Shown piece by piece: positions 1 through 8,548 of a stretch of 64,000 nucleotides of DNA. The position numbers and the translations under genes are program-made. The notes beneath the pieces were generated by a model. That model worked only from the letters and a program-made list of their open reading frames with translations, did no database searches and was not told where the DNA came from. Source of the DNA: an uncultured Eubacteriales bacterium (GTDB lineage Bacteria > Bacillota > Clostridia > Oscillospirales > Oscillospiraceae). The stretch spans positions 3,300,996 through 3,364,995 of the forward strand of contig LT599017.1 of NCBI GenBank assembly GCA_900079765.1, in the 5' to 3' direction. Within the stretch, counting starts at the first letter, position 1. Each line of letters opens with the position of its first letter.

Positions 1-56
1 ATGTTTGAAAACACTGGCTGAATTCCTTCCCCCATCCATCCCCAGGAGGTCTTTCC

Positions 57-839
57 ATGAACGACTGGCTCCAGGTCTCCTACACATATGATGGCACCTT
101 CGATGGCTTTCTCACCTGCGTATACGAGAGCTATGTCCACAAGGAGTATCCCTCCGCCTTCCTCGCCCCGGGGGACGACCAGCTCTCTCTCTTCCCTGAG
201 CGGCCCGTGGAGACCGCTGCCGCCCATGCCCGACGGGTGCTCCTCTCTCTTCCCAAGCGGCTGGGGAGCGAAGGCACCCTCTGGGTCACCCGTGGTTTCC
301 TCACCTGTCTGCCGGAGAAGGAGCTGCACCTCTTCCGTTTCATCTCCCTGGGGTATAAGCGGGGTCCCTCTGTGCTGCGGGACCTGACCGACGACCGGGT
401 GGCAACTCTCGGCAAGGCCCTGACTCATCTGGAGAACGAGGCCCACCTGCTCAAGGGCTTTGTCCGTTTTTCCGACCAGGAGGGTGTGCTGATTGGCGAG
501 ATCGAGCCGAAGAACCGGGTGCTCCCCCTTCTGCGGCCCCATTTCTGCGCCCGCTATGCGGGGGAAAGGCTCGTCCTCTATGACCGGACCTACAAAGAGG
601 CCCTCTTCTACCAGCCGGGCAAGTGGGCCATCGTCCCTCTGGAGGATTTCACCCCGGCACCCCCCGGCCAGGAGGAACAGAATTACCGCGCCCTCTGGCG
701 CAGGTTTTACGACACCGTGGCCATCGAGGGCCGCTACAACCCCAAATGCCGCATGACCCACATGCCCAAACGGTACTGGCATACCATGACCGAATTTCAA
801 ACCAATATTCCCGAGCCGAGAAAGGAGCTCCCCACATGA
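57..839 (+). CDS. DUF4130 / TIGR03915-type DNA metabolism protein
   Basis: 260 residues, opening MNDWLQVSYTYDGTFDGFLT, which matches the family that begins with a short beta strand and a YDGTFDGFL-type motif. Members of this family (DUF4130, 'SAM-linked DNA metabolism protein') are normally encoded next to a radical SAM protein and are thought to act with it on DNA; the reaction is not established. The C-terminal part (R..ALWRRFYDTVAIEGRYNPK.. and the final MP.RYW.....F) looks like the uracil-DNA-glycosylase-like region, with the RYNPK and MPKRYW segments being typical. An AGGAGG ribosome binding site lies 7 bases before the ATG. The stop overlaps the ATG of the next gene (ATGA). The expected radical SAM partner would lie upstream, outside the window. 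Family call fairly sure; function inferred. Confidence 0.85.
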   Translation: MNDWLQVSYTYDGTFDGFLTCVYESYVHKEYPSAFLAPGDDQLSLFPERPVETAAAHARRVLLSLPKRLGSEGTLWVTRGFLTCLPEKELHLFRFISLGYKRGPSVLRDLTDDRVATLGKALTHLENEAHLLKGFVRFSDQEGVLIGEIEPKNRVLPLLRPHFCARYAGERLVLYDRTYKEALFYQPGKWAIVPLEDFTPAPPGQEEQNYRALWRRFYDTVAIEGRYNPKCRMTHMPKRYWHTMTEFQTNIPEPRKELPT

Positions 840-1141
840 AAAAGGTCAGCATCACTGTTCTACGCAAGCAGATGTATGAGGATTTTGCCAAGCAGTTCCT
901 CACCGACGGTATCCAGCTCTGCGATTTCTTCGAGTTAGGCGACCGTTTTCTCTACGAGGGCGGGGCCGTAATGCCCGAGGGTTTCTGCCCCTGGGCATGG
1001 ATCGATATTTACTGCTCGGTCTCGGGCCTGTCCGCAGGGGCCACCCACACCCCCTGGCAGAAGAGAGATGGCGTCAGCGTGGTATGCTGCACCGACGGCA
1101 TCCGGCCCGTCACTTTTTTGCTGGAAGCCGAGGAAGAATGA
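836..1141 (+). CDS. TIGR04076 family small protein
   Basis: 101 residues, starting at the ATG that overlaps the stop of the preceding gene by four bases, so the two are probably translationally coupled. The central segment PEGFCPWAWIDIY followed by DGIRPVTFLLE is the hallmark of the TIGR04076 family, small Cys-containing proteins of unknown function common in anaerobes. No signal peptide or membrane segment is seen. The family start is normally M(K)KV.ITV, as here, so the longer in-frame extension upstream is not used. Role unknown. Confidence 0.8.
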   Translation: MKKVSITVLRKQMYEDFAKQFLTDGIQLCDFFELGDRFLYEGGAVMPEGFCPWAWIDIYCSVSGLSAGATHTPWQKRDGVSVVCCTDGIRPVTFLLEAEEE

Positions 1142-1156
1142 TAAGGAGGCCCCTTT

Positions 1157-1756
1157 GTGAAAAAGACTGTCCTCTTCGTCCTCTTGGATCAGTATGCAGA
1201 CTGGGAGGGAGCCTACCTCTCCTCCGGCCTTTTAGCACTGGCCCCAGAGGAGTACGCTGTCAAGACCGTCTCCTTGACCGCCGAGCCCGTTCGCTCAATG
1301 GGCGGTTTCACCGCTCTGCCCGACTACGCTCTTTCCTCCGCCCCGGTGACGTTCGAGGGGCTGATCCTCATCGGCGGGATGTCGTGGCGGGCCGAGTCAG
1401 CCCAACAGGTAGGCCCCCTGGTAGAGCGGGCCGTGCGCGGTGGGAAGGTTCTGGGCGGCATCTGTGACGCCTCGGCTTTCCTGGGGACCCTGGGCACGCT
1501 GAACCAGGCCCGCCACACCAGCAACGACTTGGACGACCTGAAACAGTGGGCCGGGGACGCCTACACCGGGGAGTCAAACTACATCCGCGAACAGGCAGTG
1601 CGGGATGGGAAACTGGTCACCGCTAACGGCTCTGCCGCCCTGGAGTTCGCCCGGGAGGTTCTGCTGGCTTTAAACGCCGCACCGGAGGAGAAGATTCTCG
1701 ACTGGTATCGGTTCCACAAGCTAGGCTTTTACGAGGCCTCGGCACTGAAATCATAG
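1157..1756 (+). CDS. DJ-1/PfpI family protein (class I glutamine amidotransferase-like)
   Basis: 199 residues with a GTG start 7 bases after AAGGAGG. The Rossmann-like DJ-1/PfpI fold is visible: KKTVLFVLLDQYADWEGAY at the N-terminus with Glu17 in the usual position beside the active cysteine, LILIGGMSW in the middle, and the nucleophile elbow GGICDASAFLG with Cys103. Members include deglycase/peptidase-like and stress proteins; this subfamily is usually annotated only as a glutamine amidotransferase or DJ-1 protein. It follows the TIGR04076 gene by 15 bases and is probably in the same operon. Its end overlaps the convergent gene on the other strand by six bases. Fold confident, substrate unknown. 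Confidence 0.8.
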   Translation: MKKTVLFVLLDQYADWEGAYLSSGLLALAPEEYAVKTVSLTAEPVRSMGGFTALPDYALSSAPVTFEGLILIGGMSWRAESAQQVGPLVERAVRGGKVLGGICDASAFLGTLGTLNQARHTSNDLDDLKQWAGDAYTGESNYIREQAVRDGKLVTANGSAALEFAREVLLALNAAPEEKILDWYRFHKLGFYEASALKS

Positions 1757-2230
1757 CGGCTCTCCGCCCAGTGGCAGGCCTAAAATCAGCAAAATCCCCG
1801 CCGCCGCCAGATAGTCCATCGGGTCGCTCCCTGCAGGAAAGGGAAGGACCCACTCCTGCTGTTCCACCACTCCGCCGGGGAGGGTCACCAGCTCCCGCTG
1901 GAGGGCCACGCAGATCTGGTTTCCCTCCAAGCTCGAGAAGGTGAGGGTGTCCTTGGGCGAGGTGCCATAGCTCACGGCGCAGGTGCATCGCAGCCCCCGG
2001 GCCAGGGGTCCCAGCCCGCCAGGCAGCAAGAGCATCTGGCAGTCTATGGCGCCTCCCCCCGCCCAGCCCAGTGCCGTGGAGGCAATGCACAGAAGATCCA
2101 GCTTTTCACCCCTGAAGTCGGCCGGATGGCTCCCCCGGAGGAGCGCCGCCGGCGGCTCCTTCCCGGCCATGGCACCATGCACCCTGTCAAACACACCGCT
2201 GCCGCGCTCCCAAATCCCCACGTTATTCAA
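1751..2230 (-). CDS. hypothetical protein, convergent with the DJ-1 gene
   Basis: 159 residues on the minus strand, probably starting at TTG with an AGGGGTGG ribosome binding site. I do not recognise the family. It lacks a signal peptide; the centre is Gly/Leu-rich (LLLPGGLGPLARGL) and the C-terminal half (ALQRELVTLPGGVVEQQEW) looks like a soluble beta-rich domain. Third codon positions are strongly G/C, like confirmed neighbours, which supports real coding rather than a shadow. It is divergently transcribed from proS, with the intergenic region of about 280 bases between them, and overlaps the end of the DJ-1 gene by six bases. Function unknown. Confidence 0.55.
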   Translation of the reverse strand: MNNVGIWERGSGVFDRVHGAMAGKEPPAALLRGSHPADFRGEKLDLLCIASTALGWAGGGAIDCQMLLLPGGLGPLARGLRCTCAVSYGTSPKDTLTFSSLEGNQICVALQRELVTLPGGVVEQQEWVLPFPAGSDPMDYLAAAGILLILGLPLGGEPL

Positions 2231-2430
2231 GATAGACCACCCCTTTTGGTACAGTTTTCCTCGTCTTTTCCCTTCTATGCGCTTGACCCTGAGAAAAGGA
2301 ACAGATCAAGTGAAAAGCTACCCCGAGGCACGGCGGTAGCGCGTCAGGAGGATACCATAAGAGACACCCTGTAGGAGCAGTCACCAGGAGGGCTTGCCGT
2401 CTTACCGTGGGAAAAGGATTCCCGCAGGCC

Positions 2431-2459
2431 TTGACTTTTCTACGGTATCTGCATAAAAT
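2431..2459 (+). promoter_or_regulatory. sigma-A promoter for proS
   Basis: TTGACT, 17-base spacer, TAAAAT. The predicted start of transcription lies about 40 bases before the proS ATG, so the leader is too short for a T-box. Confidence 0.75.
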
Positions 2460-2507
2460 AGTGAAGATATACCAAGGAAATTTCGAGTTGAAGGATTGAG
2501 ATGCATT

Positions 2508-3947
2508 ATGGCACAGGACAAAAAGCAGGTAGCGCAGATCACGGACATGGAGGTGGACTTCGCCCAGTGGTACACTGATGTGTGCACCAAGGCGGAGCTC
2601 ATCAGCTATACCCGGACAAAGGGCATGTATGTCCTGCGGCCCTATGGCTACGCTATCTGGGAGAATATTCAGCGGGAGATGGACGCCCGGTTCAAGGCCA
2701 CCGGCCACACCAACGTGTCCATGCCCATGCTGATCCCCGAGTCCCTCCTGCAGAAGGAGAAGGACCATGTGGAGGGCTTTGCCCCCGAGTGCGCCTGGGT
2801 CACCCACGGCGGTAGCGAGGAGCTGGAGGAGCGTCTTTGCGTCCGCCCCACCTCAGAGACCCTATTCTGCGACCACTGGGCCGAGATCGTCCACTCCTGG
2901 CGCGACCTTCCCATGCTGTACAACCAGTGGTGCTCCGTGCTGCGGTGGGAAAAGACCTCCCGCCCTTTCCTGCGCCACCGCGAGTTCCTCTGGCAGGAGG
3001 GCCACACCCTCCACGCCACCGCCGAGGAGGCCATCGAGGAAACCGAGCGCATGTGGAACATCTACGCCGACATCTGCGAAAACCTCCTGGCCATGCCGGT
3101 GACCAAAGGCCTGAAGACCGACAAGGAAAAATTCGCGGGGGCTGAGCGCACCTACACTATCGAGTGCATGATGCACGACCGCAAGGCCCTGCAGAACGGC
3201 ACCAGCCACTATTTTGGCGACGGCTTCGCCAAAGCCTTCGGTATCAGCTTTGCCGACAAGAACAACCAGCAAACCGCCCCCTTTGAAACTTCCTGGGGTT
3301 ACACCACCCGCACAATCGGCGGCGTGATCATGACCCACGGCGACAACAACGGCTTGGTGCTGCCCCCCCGTGTGGCCCCCATTCAGGTGATCGTGCTGCC
3401 CATCGCCGCCCACAAGGCCGGCGTCACCGAAAAGGCGCAGGAGCTGGTGGACCGCCTGACCGCCGCCGGGCTCCGTGTGAAGGGCGACTTCTCTGAAAAC
3501 TCCCCCGGCTGGAAGTTTGCAGAGTACGAGATGAAGGGCGTGCCCCTCCGCCTGGAAATCGGCCCTAAGGACATCGAGCAGAACCAGTGCGTACTGGTGC
3601 GCCGGGACAGCCGGGAGAAGGTGTTCGTCAGCCTGGACGAGCTGGAGGCCAAGGTGCCCATGCTGCTGGACGCGATCCATGAAGCCATGTTCGCCAAGGC
3701 CAAGCGTAACCTGGACGAGCACACCGTGGTCTGCCACAGCGTGCAAGAGGTCAAGGACTTCATGGAGAATGTGGGCGGCTTTGCCAAGACCATGTGGTGC
3801 GGTGACAAGGAATGCGAGCTGAAGATGAAGGAGGAGGCCGGCGTCTCCTCCCGGTGCATCCCCCTGGAGCAGGAGCATCTGGGCGACACCTGCCCCGTCT
3901 GCGGCAAGCGCGCCAAACACAGCATCTACTGGGGCGTGGCCTACTAA
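2508..3947 (+). CDS. proS: prolyl-tRNA synthetase (archaeal/eukaryotic type)
   Basis: Charges tRNA-Pro with proline in the cytoplasm. 479 residues from the ATG in [15 protein letters not shown]; a TTG four codons upstream is less likely. Class II synthetase core is visible: motif 2 region ([20 protein letters not shown]) and motif 3 region ([21 protein letters not shown]). The C-terminal zinc-binding domain, with CGDKEC and CPVCGK cysteines and the final residues YWGVAY, identifies the shorter ProRS type lacking the bacterial editing insertion, common in Clostridia and other Firmicutes. It is monocistronic between its own promoter and a terminator. Confidence 0.95.
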   Translation: MAQDKKQVAQITDMEVDFAQWYTDVCTKAELISYTRTKGMYVLRPYGYAIWENIQREMDARFKATGHTNVSMPMLIPESLLQKEKDHVEGFAPECAWVTHGGSEELEERLCVRPTSETLFCDHWAEIVHSWRDLPMLYNQWCSVLRWEKTSRPFLRHREFLWQEGHTLHATAEEAIEETERMWNIYADICENLLAMPVTKGLKTDKEKFAGAERTYTIECMMHDRKALQNGTSHYFGDGFAKAFGISFADKNNQQTAPFETSWGYTTRTIGGVIMTHGDNNGLVLPPRVAPIQVIVLPIAAHKAGVTEKAQELVDRLTAAGLRVKGDFSENSPGWKFAEYEMKGVPLRLEIGPKDIEQNQCVLVRRDSREKVFVSLDELEAKVPMLLDAIHEAMFAKAKRNLDEHTVVCHSVQEVKDFMENVGGFAKTMWCGDKECELKMKEEAGVSSRCIPLEQEHLGDTCPVCGKRAKHSIYWGVAY

Positions 3948-3958
3948 ATCACATAACA

Positions 3959-3997
3959 AAGACCCGCGGACGGTTTCGTCTGCGGGTCTTTCTTTTT
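3959..3997 (+). terminator. terminator after proS
   Basis: GACCCGCGGACG / GTCTGCGGGTC stem (one G-U pair) with a short loop, followed by TTTCTTTTT. Confidence 0.85.
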
Positions 3998-4003
3998 ATA
4001 TTG

Positions 4004-5368
4004 TTAGACTTTTTGAGGCTCGGTTTTGGGAAGCCAATTTCCCCAGCGGTAATAGATGAGCAGGGCCAGCGAGGTGATGGCCCAGGTGATGGGGTAGCTG
4101 GCGGCCACGGTATTTACCGTGTGGTGCACCGGCACCACCGTGAAGAGCCAGACGAGCCGGACGATGCAGATGCCGAACACGGAGATGACCATGGGGACAA
4201 AGCTCTTCCCCGCGCCCCGGACGGCGCCCACCAGCAGCTCTACCAGAATATATAGGATATAGCAGGGGGCCAGAAACCGCACCATCTCCACGCCGATCTC
4301 CAGCATCGACGGGTCCGGGCAGAAAACCGAGAGCAGCGGCCGGGCAAAGACAACCATGATGGCGCTCAGCGCCAGGGTAAACACGGCGCTTATTGAGACC
4401 GCCACGCGGACACTTTTGCGCACCCGCCCGTACTCCCCCGCGCCATAGTTCTGTCCCACGAAGGTAGTGAGGGCAAGCGCCATGGCGTTCAGCGTCATCC
4501 AGAAAATAACGTCCATCTTCCCGTAGGCCGACCAAGCGGCCACCGTGTCGGTGCCAAAGGAGTTGATGGCGGCCTGAATGACAATGTTGGAGCTGGAGTA
4601 CATCAGAGACTGGAGGGCCGCGGGGGCTCCTACCCGGAGGATGCCGGAGACCTCACTCCCGTAGAGTTTCATCTGCCGGGGGAAGAATTGGTAGACCTCC
4701 CCGCTGGCGCTGCGCAATGCCAGCACAACCAGCACCGCCGACAACACCTGGGACGCCACGGTAGCGATTGCCACCCCCGCCACATCCAGGTGAAAGACCA
4801 GTACCAGAATGAGGTCCAACACAATGTTGCAGAGGGACGCGGCAATGAGGAAGTAGAGGGGCCGGCGGGAATCCCCGATGGCCCGGAGCACACCGGTGCC
4901 CATATTATAGACAAGGTTGGGAATCATCCCCAGAAAATAAATGCGCAGATAGAGCACCGCATCCACCATGGTGTCATCCGGCGTTCCCATGGCACGCAGG
5001 GCCCAAGGAGCAAGGACATACCCTACCACCGTGAGGAGGGCTCCCGCCAGGACGGAGAGGAACATAGCCGTGTGAACACCCCTATACATCTCGTCCGCCC
5101 GCCGGGCGCCGTAGTGCTGAGCCAGGAGGACCACCGCACCGCTGGCAAGTCCGGTGAAAAGCCCCACCGTCAGATTGACCACCACGCCGGTAGCCCCCAC
5201 GGCGGCAAAGGCCTCCTTTCCCACGAAACGCCCAACCACCACGCTGTCCACCGTATTGTATAGCTGCTGAAAAAACGTACCGAACCAGAGGGGGAAGAAA
5301 AACAGCAAAAGCCGTTTCCAGATCACGCCCCTCGTAATATCCCCGCTGGCCTGCCGCAAGAGTTTCAT
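4004..5368 (-). CDS. MATE family efflux transporter
   Basis: 454 residues from the ATG of MKLLRQASGDITRGVIWKRL, which has an AGGAG site upstream; the longer in-frame extension is rejected because the promoter lies inside it. About twelve hydrophobic helices in two similar halves are visible, with the family segments PLWFGTFFQQLYNTVDSVVV in helix 1 and FVGQNYGAGEYGRV at the second repeat. MATE proteins export cationic drugs or metabolites in exchange for Na+ or H+. Here nothing in the context indicates a substrate. It converges on proS and is transcribed from its own promoter, divergent from the HAD phosphatase gene. Confidence 0.9.
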   Translation of the reverse strand: MKLLRQASGDITRGVIWKRLLLFFFPLWFGTFFQQLYNTVDSVVVGRFVGKEAFAAVGATGVVVNLTVGLFTGLASGAVVLLAQHYGARRADEMYRGVHTAMFLSVLAGALLTVVGYVLAPWALRAMGTPDDTMVDAVLYLRIYFLGMIPNLVYNMGTGVLRAIGDSRRPLYFLIAASLCNIVLDLILVLVFHLDVAGVAIATVASQVLSAVLVVLALRSASGEVYQFFPRQMKLYGSEVSGILRVGAPAALQSLMYSSSNIVIQAAINSFGTDTVAAWSAYGKMDVIFWMTLNAMALALTTFVGQNYGAGEYGRVRKSVRVAVSISAVFTLALSAIMVVFARPLLSVFCPDPSMLEIGVEMVRFLAPCYILYILVELLVGAVRGAGKSFVPMVISVFGICIVRLVWLFTVVPVHHTVNTVAASYPITWAITSLALLIYYRWGNWLPKTEPQKV

Positions 5369-5411
5369 CCCGGCCCTTCTCCTAACTTTAAAAAAAACCT
5401 CATGAGAATAA

Positions 5412-5440
5412 ATTCTACACGGTATTTGCGAGAAAGGCAA
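5412..5440 (-). promoter_or_regulatory. sigma-A promoter for the MATE gene
   Basis: On the minus strand: TTGCCT, 17-base spacer, TAGAAT, about 40 bases before the chosen ATG. The rest of the 5369-5701 interval is AT-rich; it also holds a weaker plus-strand candidate (TTGCAT at 5587, 18-base spacer, TATGTT at 5611) for the next gene. Confidence 0.65.
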
Positions 5441-5701
5441 GAGGGTTTCATGTTTCTTATGCCTTCGTGCCGGAGCGCTGAGCATGTACCCCTTCTGCTC
5501 ATCCTTTAGTTCGCATTCCCCATTGGTAAATTAGCCCAATATGTAGTGGCATATTTTAGAATACTTTGAGAATTTTGTGAGCACTGTTGCATTTTTATTT
5601 GTGCTCGTGCTATGTTTATCGCGCAATGGGCCGTCAGTTTTTTTGCCCTTGCAGTTTCTCAGATAAGCCGAAAAAGCGCCAAATAAAAAGGAGGAGTTCA
5701 A

Positions 5702-7174
5702 ATGAAGCGCCCACGCACGAAGTATCTTGCCCTTGGTCTGATTCTCGCACTTGTCCTGAGCACCACCGGCGCGCTGGCCTCTCTGTCCGTGACCCAGAGC
5801 ACCACCAACCTCACCTTCAACGGCGCGACCATCTCCCCCACCTCTTATGCCATTAACGGCAACAACTACCTCAAGCTCCGCGACCTGGCCGCTTTGCTGG
5901 ACTTCGGCGTCACTTACGACAACGCCAGCGACACCGCTGCCATTGTCAAGAGCGACCACTACAAGCCCGACGCCACGCAGATGATCACCGGCAACTGGGC
6001 CAGCGCGACCCGCGCGCGCATCCAGAGCGTCATCGACACGAACGCCAACTCCGGCCGCTACGTGGTATTCGACTTTGACAACACCTCCGCCATTTTCGAC
6101 GTGCAGGAGGCCCTGCTCATCTACCAGGTGGAGAACCTGATTTTCAAAATTGCCCCCGCGGACATGAAGGGCGTGCTGGAGACCGGCATCCCAGACCTCA
6201 CTAAGGCCATCGGCAAAAACGCTGACGGCAAGGACGTGACCGTCAACGACGTGGTAGCCGACCTGGTGAGCAGTTACGCTTGGCTGTACAACAACTATAA
6301 GGGTCTGAACGGTGATAAGACCCTTACCTACATCCACGCCTCCAACCAGTACCAGGACTTCGCCGCGAAGATCCGCTTTATGTACAACAACCTGGGCGAC
6401 TATTTTGATCACGCGGTCAGCTATCCCTGGGTCACCTATCTCTTCACCGGCATGACCCCTGCCGAGGTGCAGGAGATGGCCACCGCCTCCCACAAATACT
6501 GGGCCGACTACGGCCGCTACGCGGAAGTGACCTGGACCTCTCCTATAGAGTTACCCGGCAAGTCGGGTGTGCTGAGCGCCAGCTTCATTACCGGCGTCAC
6601 CTTTACCGATGAGCTCCTAGACCTCTACCACACTCTCGCCGCCAACGGCATAGACATCTACATCGTCTCCGCCTCCCCCATCGACACCATCCTGGCCGCC
6701 AACAAGGCCATGGGTTACGACGTGCCCGAGGACCGGGTCTTTGCCATGCGTAACAAGCTGGGTTCCGACGGACGCTACGTCAACGAGTATAACTACGACT
6801 GGGGTGGCGTGAGCAAATACGCCCAGACCCAGGGCCCCGGCAAGAGTACCATCATTACTAATTTTATCGCCCCCAAGTACAGCGGCGTTGGCCCCCTCAT
6901 CGTATTCGGCGATAGCGCGGGCGACATGAATATGATGACCGACTGGATGGACAAGGGCGACACCGAGCTGGGCGTCCTCTTTAACCGCTACCGCAAACCC
7001 ACCAGCGACCCCCTCACCTGGGCCGCATCGGTAAAAGCGGTGGAGCAGATGGGCAAGGCCGATGCCAAGTTCGTCCTCCAGGGCCGTGACGAGAACGAAG
7101 GCCAGCTCCGTCCAAGCGAGTTCAGTATCCTCCTCGGTACCGATAAGGAAGTCCTAGTGCGCCCCGCTCCCTGA
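5702..7174 (+). CDS. secreted HAD-superfamily phosphatase with N-terminal stalk domain
   Basis: 490 residues. Residues 1-28 are a Sec signal peptide (KRPRTK, then a Leu/Ala core, cleavage near ALA-SL). Residues 30-90 form half of a copper-amine-oxidase N-terminal-like 'stalk' domain (SYAINGNNYLKLRDLAALLD), a wall-associated module. The rest is a haloacid dehalogenase-type phosphatase: motif I DFDNTS with Asp124 and Asp126, motif II Ser in YIVSASP, and motif IV GDSAGDMN with Asp404. All catalytic positions are present, so it should be an active extracellular phosphatase of the phosphoserine-phosphatase-like branch. AAAGGAGG lies upstream of the ATG. Substrate unknown; phosphate scavenging is a reasonable guess. 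Confidence 0.82.
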   Translation: MKRPRTKYLALGLILALVLSTTGALASLSVTQSTTNLTFNGATISPTSYAINGNNYLKLRDLAALLDFGVTYDNASDTAAIVKSDHYKPDATQMITGNWASATRARIQSVIDTNANSGRYVVFDFDNTSAIFDVQEALLIYQVENLIFKIAPADMKGVLETGIPDLTKAIGKNADGKDVTVNDVVADLVSSYAWLYNNYKGLNGDKTLTYIHASNQYQDFAAKIRFMYNNLGDYFDHAVSYPWVTYLFTGMTPAEVQEMATASHKYWADYGRYAEVTWTSPIELPGKSGVLSASFITGVTFTDELLDLYHTLAANGIDIYIVSASPIDTILAANKAMGYDVPEDRVFAMRNKLGSDGRYVNEYNYDWGGVSKYAQTQGPGKSTIITNFIAPKYSGVGPLIVFGDSAGDMNMMTDWMDKGDTELGVLFNRYRKPTSDPLTWAASVKAVEQMGKADAKFVLQGRDENEGQLRPSEFSILLGTDKEVLVRPAP

Positions 7175-7186
7175 TTGGCAGTACAA

Positions 7187-7220
7187 AATACCGGCAGACA
7201 AATGTCTGCCGGTATTTTTT
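7187..7220 (+). terminator. terminator after the HAD phosphatase gene
   Basis: ACCGGCAGACA / TGTCTGCCGGT perfect 11-bp stem with AA loop and ATTTTTT tail. Confidence 0.9.
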
Positions 7221-7248
7221 GCGGCGCGGCAGGGCAATCAGCCCGCTC

Positions 7249-7277
7249 TTGTTTTTTTGCCCCGTATCATATATAAT
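7249..7277 (+). promoter_or_regulatory. sigma-A promoter for ychF
   Basis: TTGTTT, 17-base spacer, consensus TATAAT, 35 bases before the ychF ATG. Confidence 0.7.
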
Positions 7278-7312
7278 ATTTGGGCTATTGAACGTAAAGA
7301 GAGGGTCTATAC

Positions 7313-8404
7313 ATGAAATTAGGAATAGTGGGTCTGCCCAATGTGGGCAAGAGCACCCTGTTTAACGCCATCACCAACGCCGGGGCGGAGAGTGCCAACT
7401 ACCCCTTTTGCACCATTGACCCCAATGTGGGCGTGGTCTCGGTTCCCGACCACCGGCTGGACTGGCTCAGCGAGTTCTACCAGCCCAAGAAGACCACCCC
7501 CGCCGTGGTGGAATTCGTGGACATCGCGGGACTTGTCAAAGGAGCCAGTAAGGGGGAGGGCCTGGGCAACAAATTCCTCGCCAACATCCGGGAGTGCGCC
7601 GCCATCGTCCACGTAGTACGCTGCTTTGACGACGAGAACATCATCCACGTAGAGGGCTCTACCGACCCCCTGCGGGACATCGGCATCATCGATGTGGAGC
7701 TCATCATGGCGGACCTGGAGATGGTGGACCGCCGCATCGACAAGGCCAACAAGGCCGCCAAGGCGGACAAAAAGTACCTCCACGAGGCCGAGATTTTCAC
7801 CGCCCTGCGGGATTGGCTCAACGACGGCAACTCCGCCCGCTCCTTCTCCTGTGATGAGGATGACGCGGCCATCCTCGCCACCGCCGAGCTCCTCTCTCTC
7901 AAGCCCATCATCTATGCCGCCAACCTGGACGAGGAGGGCTTTGCCGGGTATACCGCCGTTCCCTACTACAAGCAGGTAGAGGAGCTGGCTGCCAAGGAGG
8001 GGGCGCAGGTCATCCCCGTATGCGCCAAGCTGGAGGCCGAGATCGCCGAGCTGGACAGCGAGGATAAGCGGATGTTTTTAGAGGATTTGGGTATCGCCGA
8101 GTCGGGCCTGGACCGGCTCATCAAGGCGAGCTATTCCCTTCTGGGCCTCATCTCCTTCCTCACAGCGGGGGAGGACGAATGCCGGGCCTGGACTATCACG
8201 GGCGGCACCAAGGCCCCCCAGGCCGCAGGCAAGATTCACACCGACTTCGAGCGTGGTTTTATCCGGGCTGAGGTGGTGAATTTCGAGGACCTGAAAGCCT
8301 GTGGCTCTATGAACGCCGCCAAGGAGAAGGGCCTGGTCCGTTCCGAGGGCAAGGAGTATGTCATGAAGGATGGGGACATCGTCCTCTTTCGGTTCAATGT
8401 ATAG
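7313..8404 (+). CDS. ychF: redox-regulated ATPase YchF
   Basis: 363 residues, the usual length for this universally conserved Obg-family P-loop protein, which binds ATP rather than GTP and associates with ribosomes. Visible: G1 loop GLPNVGKST (7-15), G3 [20 protein letters not shown], the ATP-preferring G4 variant (AANLDEEG in place of NKxD), and the C-terminal TGS-like domain ending [14 protein letters not shown]. It stands alone with its own promoter and terminator. In other bacteria it modulates translation and oxidative stress response; nothing unusual is seen here. Confidence 0.96.
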   Translation: MKLGIVGLPNVGKSTLFNAITNAGAESANYPFCTIDPNVGVVSVPDHRLDWLSEFYQPKKTTPAVVEFVDIAGLVKGASKGEGLGNKFLANIRECAAIVHVVRCFDDENIIHVEGSTDPLRDIGIIDVELIMADLEMVDRRIDKANKAAKADKKYLHEAEIFTALRDWLNDGNSARSFSCDEDDAAILATAELLSLKPIIYAANLDEEGFAGYTAVPYYKQVEELAAKEGAQVIPVCAKLEAEIAELDSEDKRMFLEDLGIAESGLDRLIKASYSLLGLISFLTAGEDECRAWTITGGTKAPQAAGKIHTDFERGFIRAEVVNFEDLKACGSMNAAKEKGLVRSEGKEYVMKDGDIVLFRFNV

Positions 8405-8443
8405 GCTCCTTCTCTGAACCCTCGCCACAGCAAATGCGTTTAT

Positions 8444-8475
8444 GGGCACGCCCCTGTGGGGGCGTGCCCATTTAT
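8444..8475 (+). terminator. terminator after ychF
   Basis: GGGCACGCCCC / GGGGCGTGCCC perfect 11-bp stem; the tail ATTTATAT is only moderately T-rich. Confidence 0.7.
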
Positions 8476-8479
8476 ATCT

Positions 8480-8508
8480 TGACCTCGCGTATTCATAGCC
8501 CTATACTA
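8480..8508 (+). promoter_or_regulatory. sigma-A promoter for the WG-repeat/SLH gene
   Basis: TTGACC, 17-base spacer, TATACT, about 40 bases before the ATG. Confidence 0.7.
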
Positions 8509-8548
8509 GATTTTGGCGTTTCTATTTTAACGTGAGAGGAAGAACCGT

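Noticed and set aside
1-21. Seven-codon frame ending in TGA at the very start as the tail of an upstream radical SAM gene
   Set aside because: Too few bases to identify; only the DUF4130 context suggests it.
2231-2507. T-box leader for proS
   Set aside because: No AGGGTGGNACCGCG-type antiterminator sequence, and the promoter is only about 50 bases from the start codon.
2862-3959. 365-codon open frame antisense to proS
   Set aside because: It mirrors the proS frame, has His/Val/Gly-rich low-complexity composition, and no ribosome binding site; a product of high GC third positions.
5531-6493. 320-codon frame antisense to the HAD phosphatase
   Set aside because: Shadow of a well-supported gene; repetitive Val/Gly/Asp composition.
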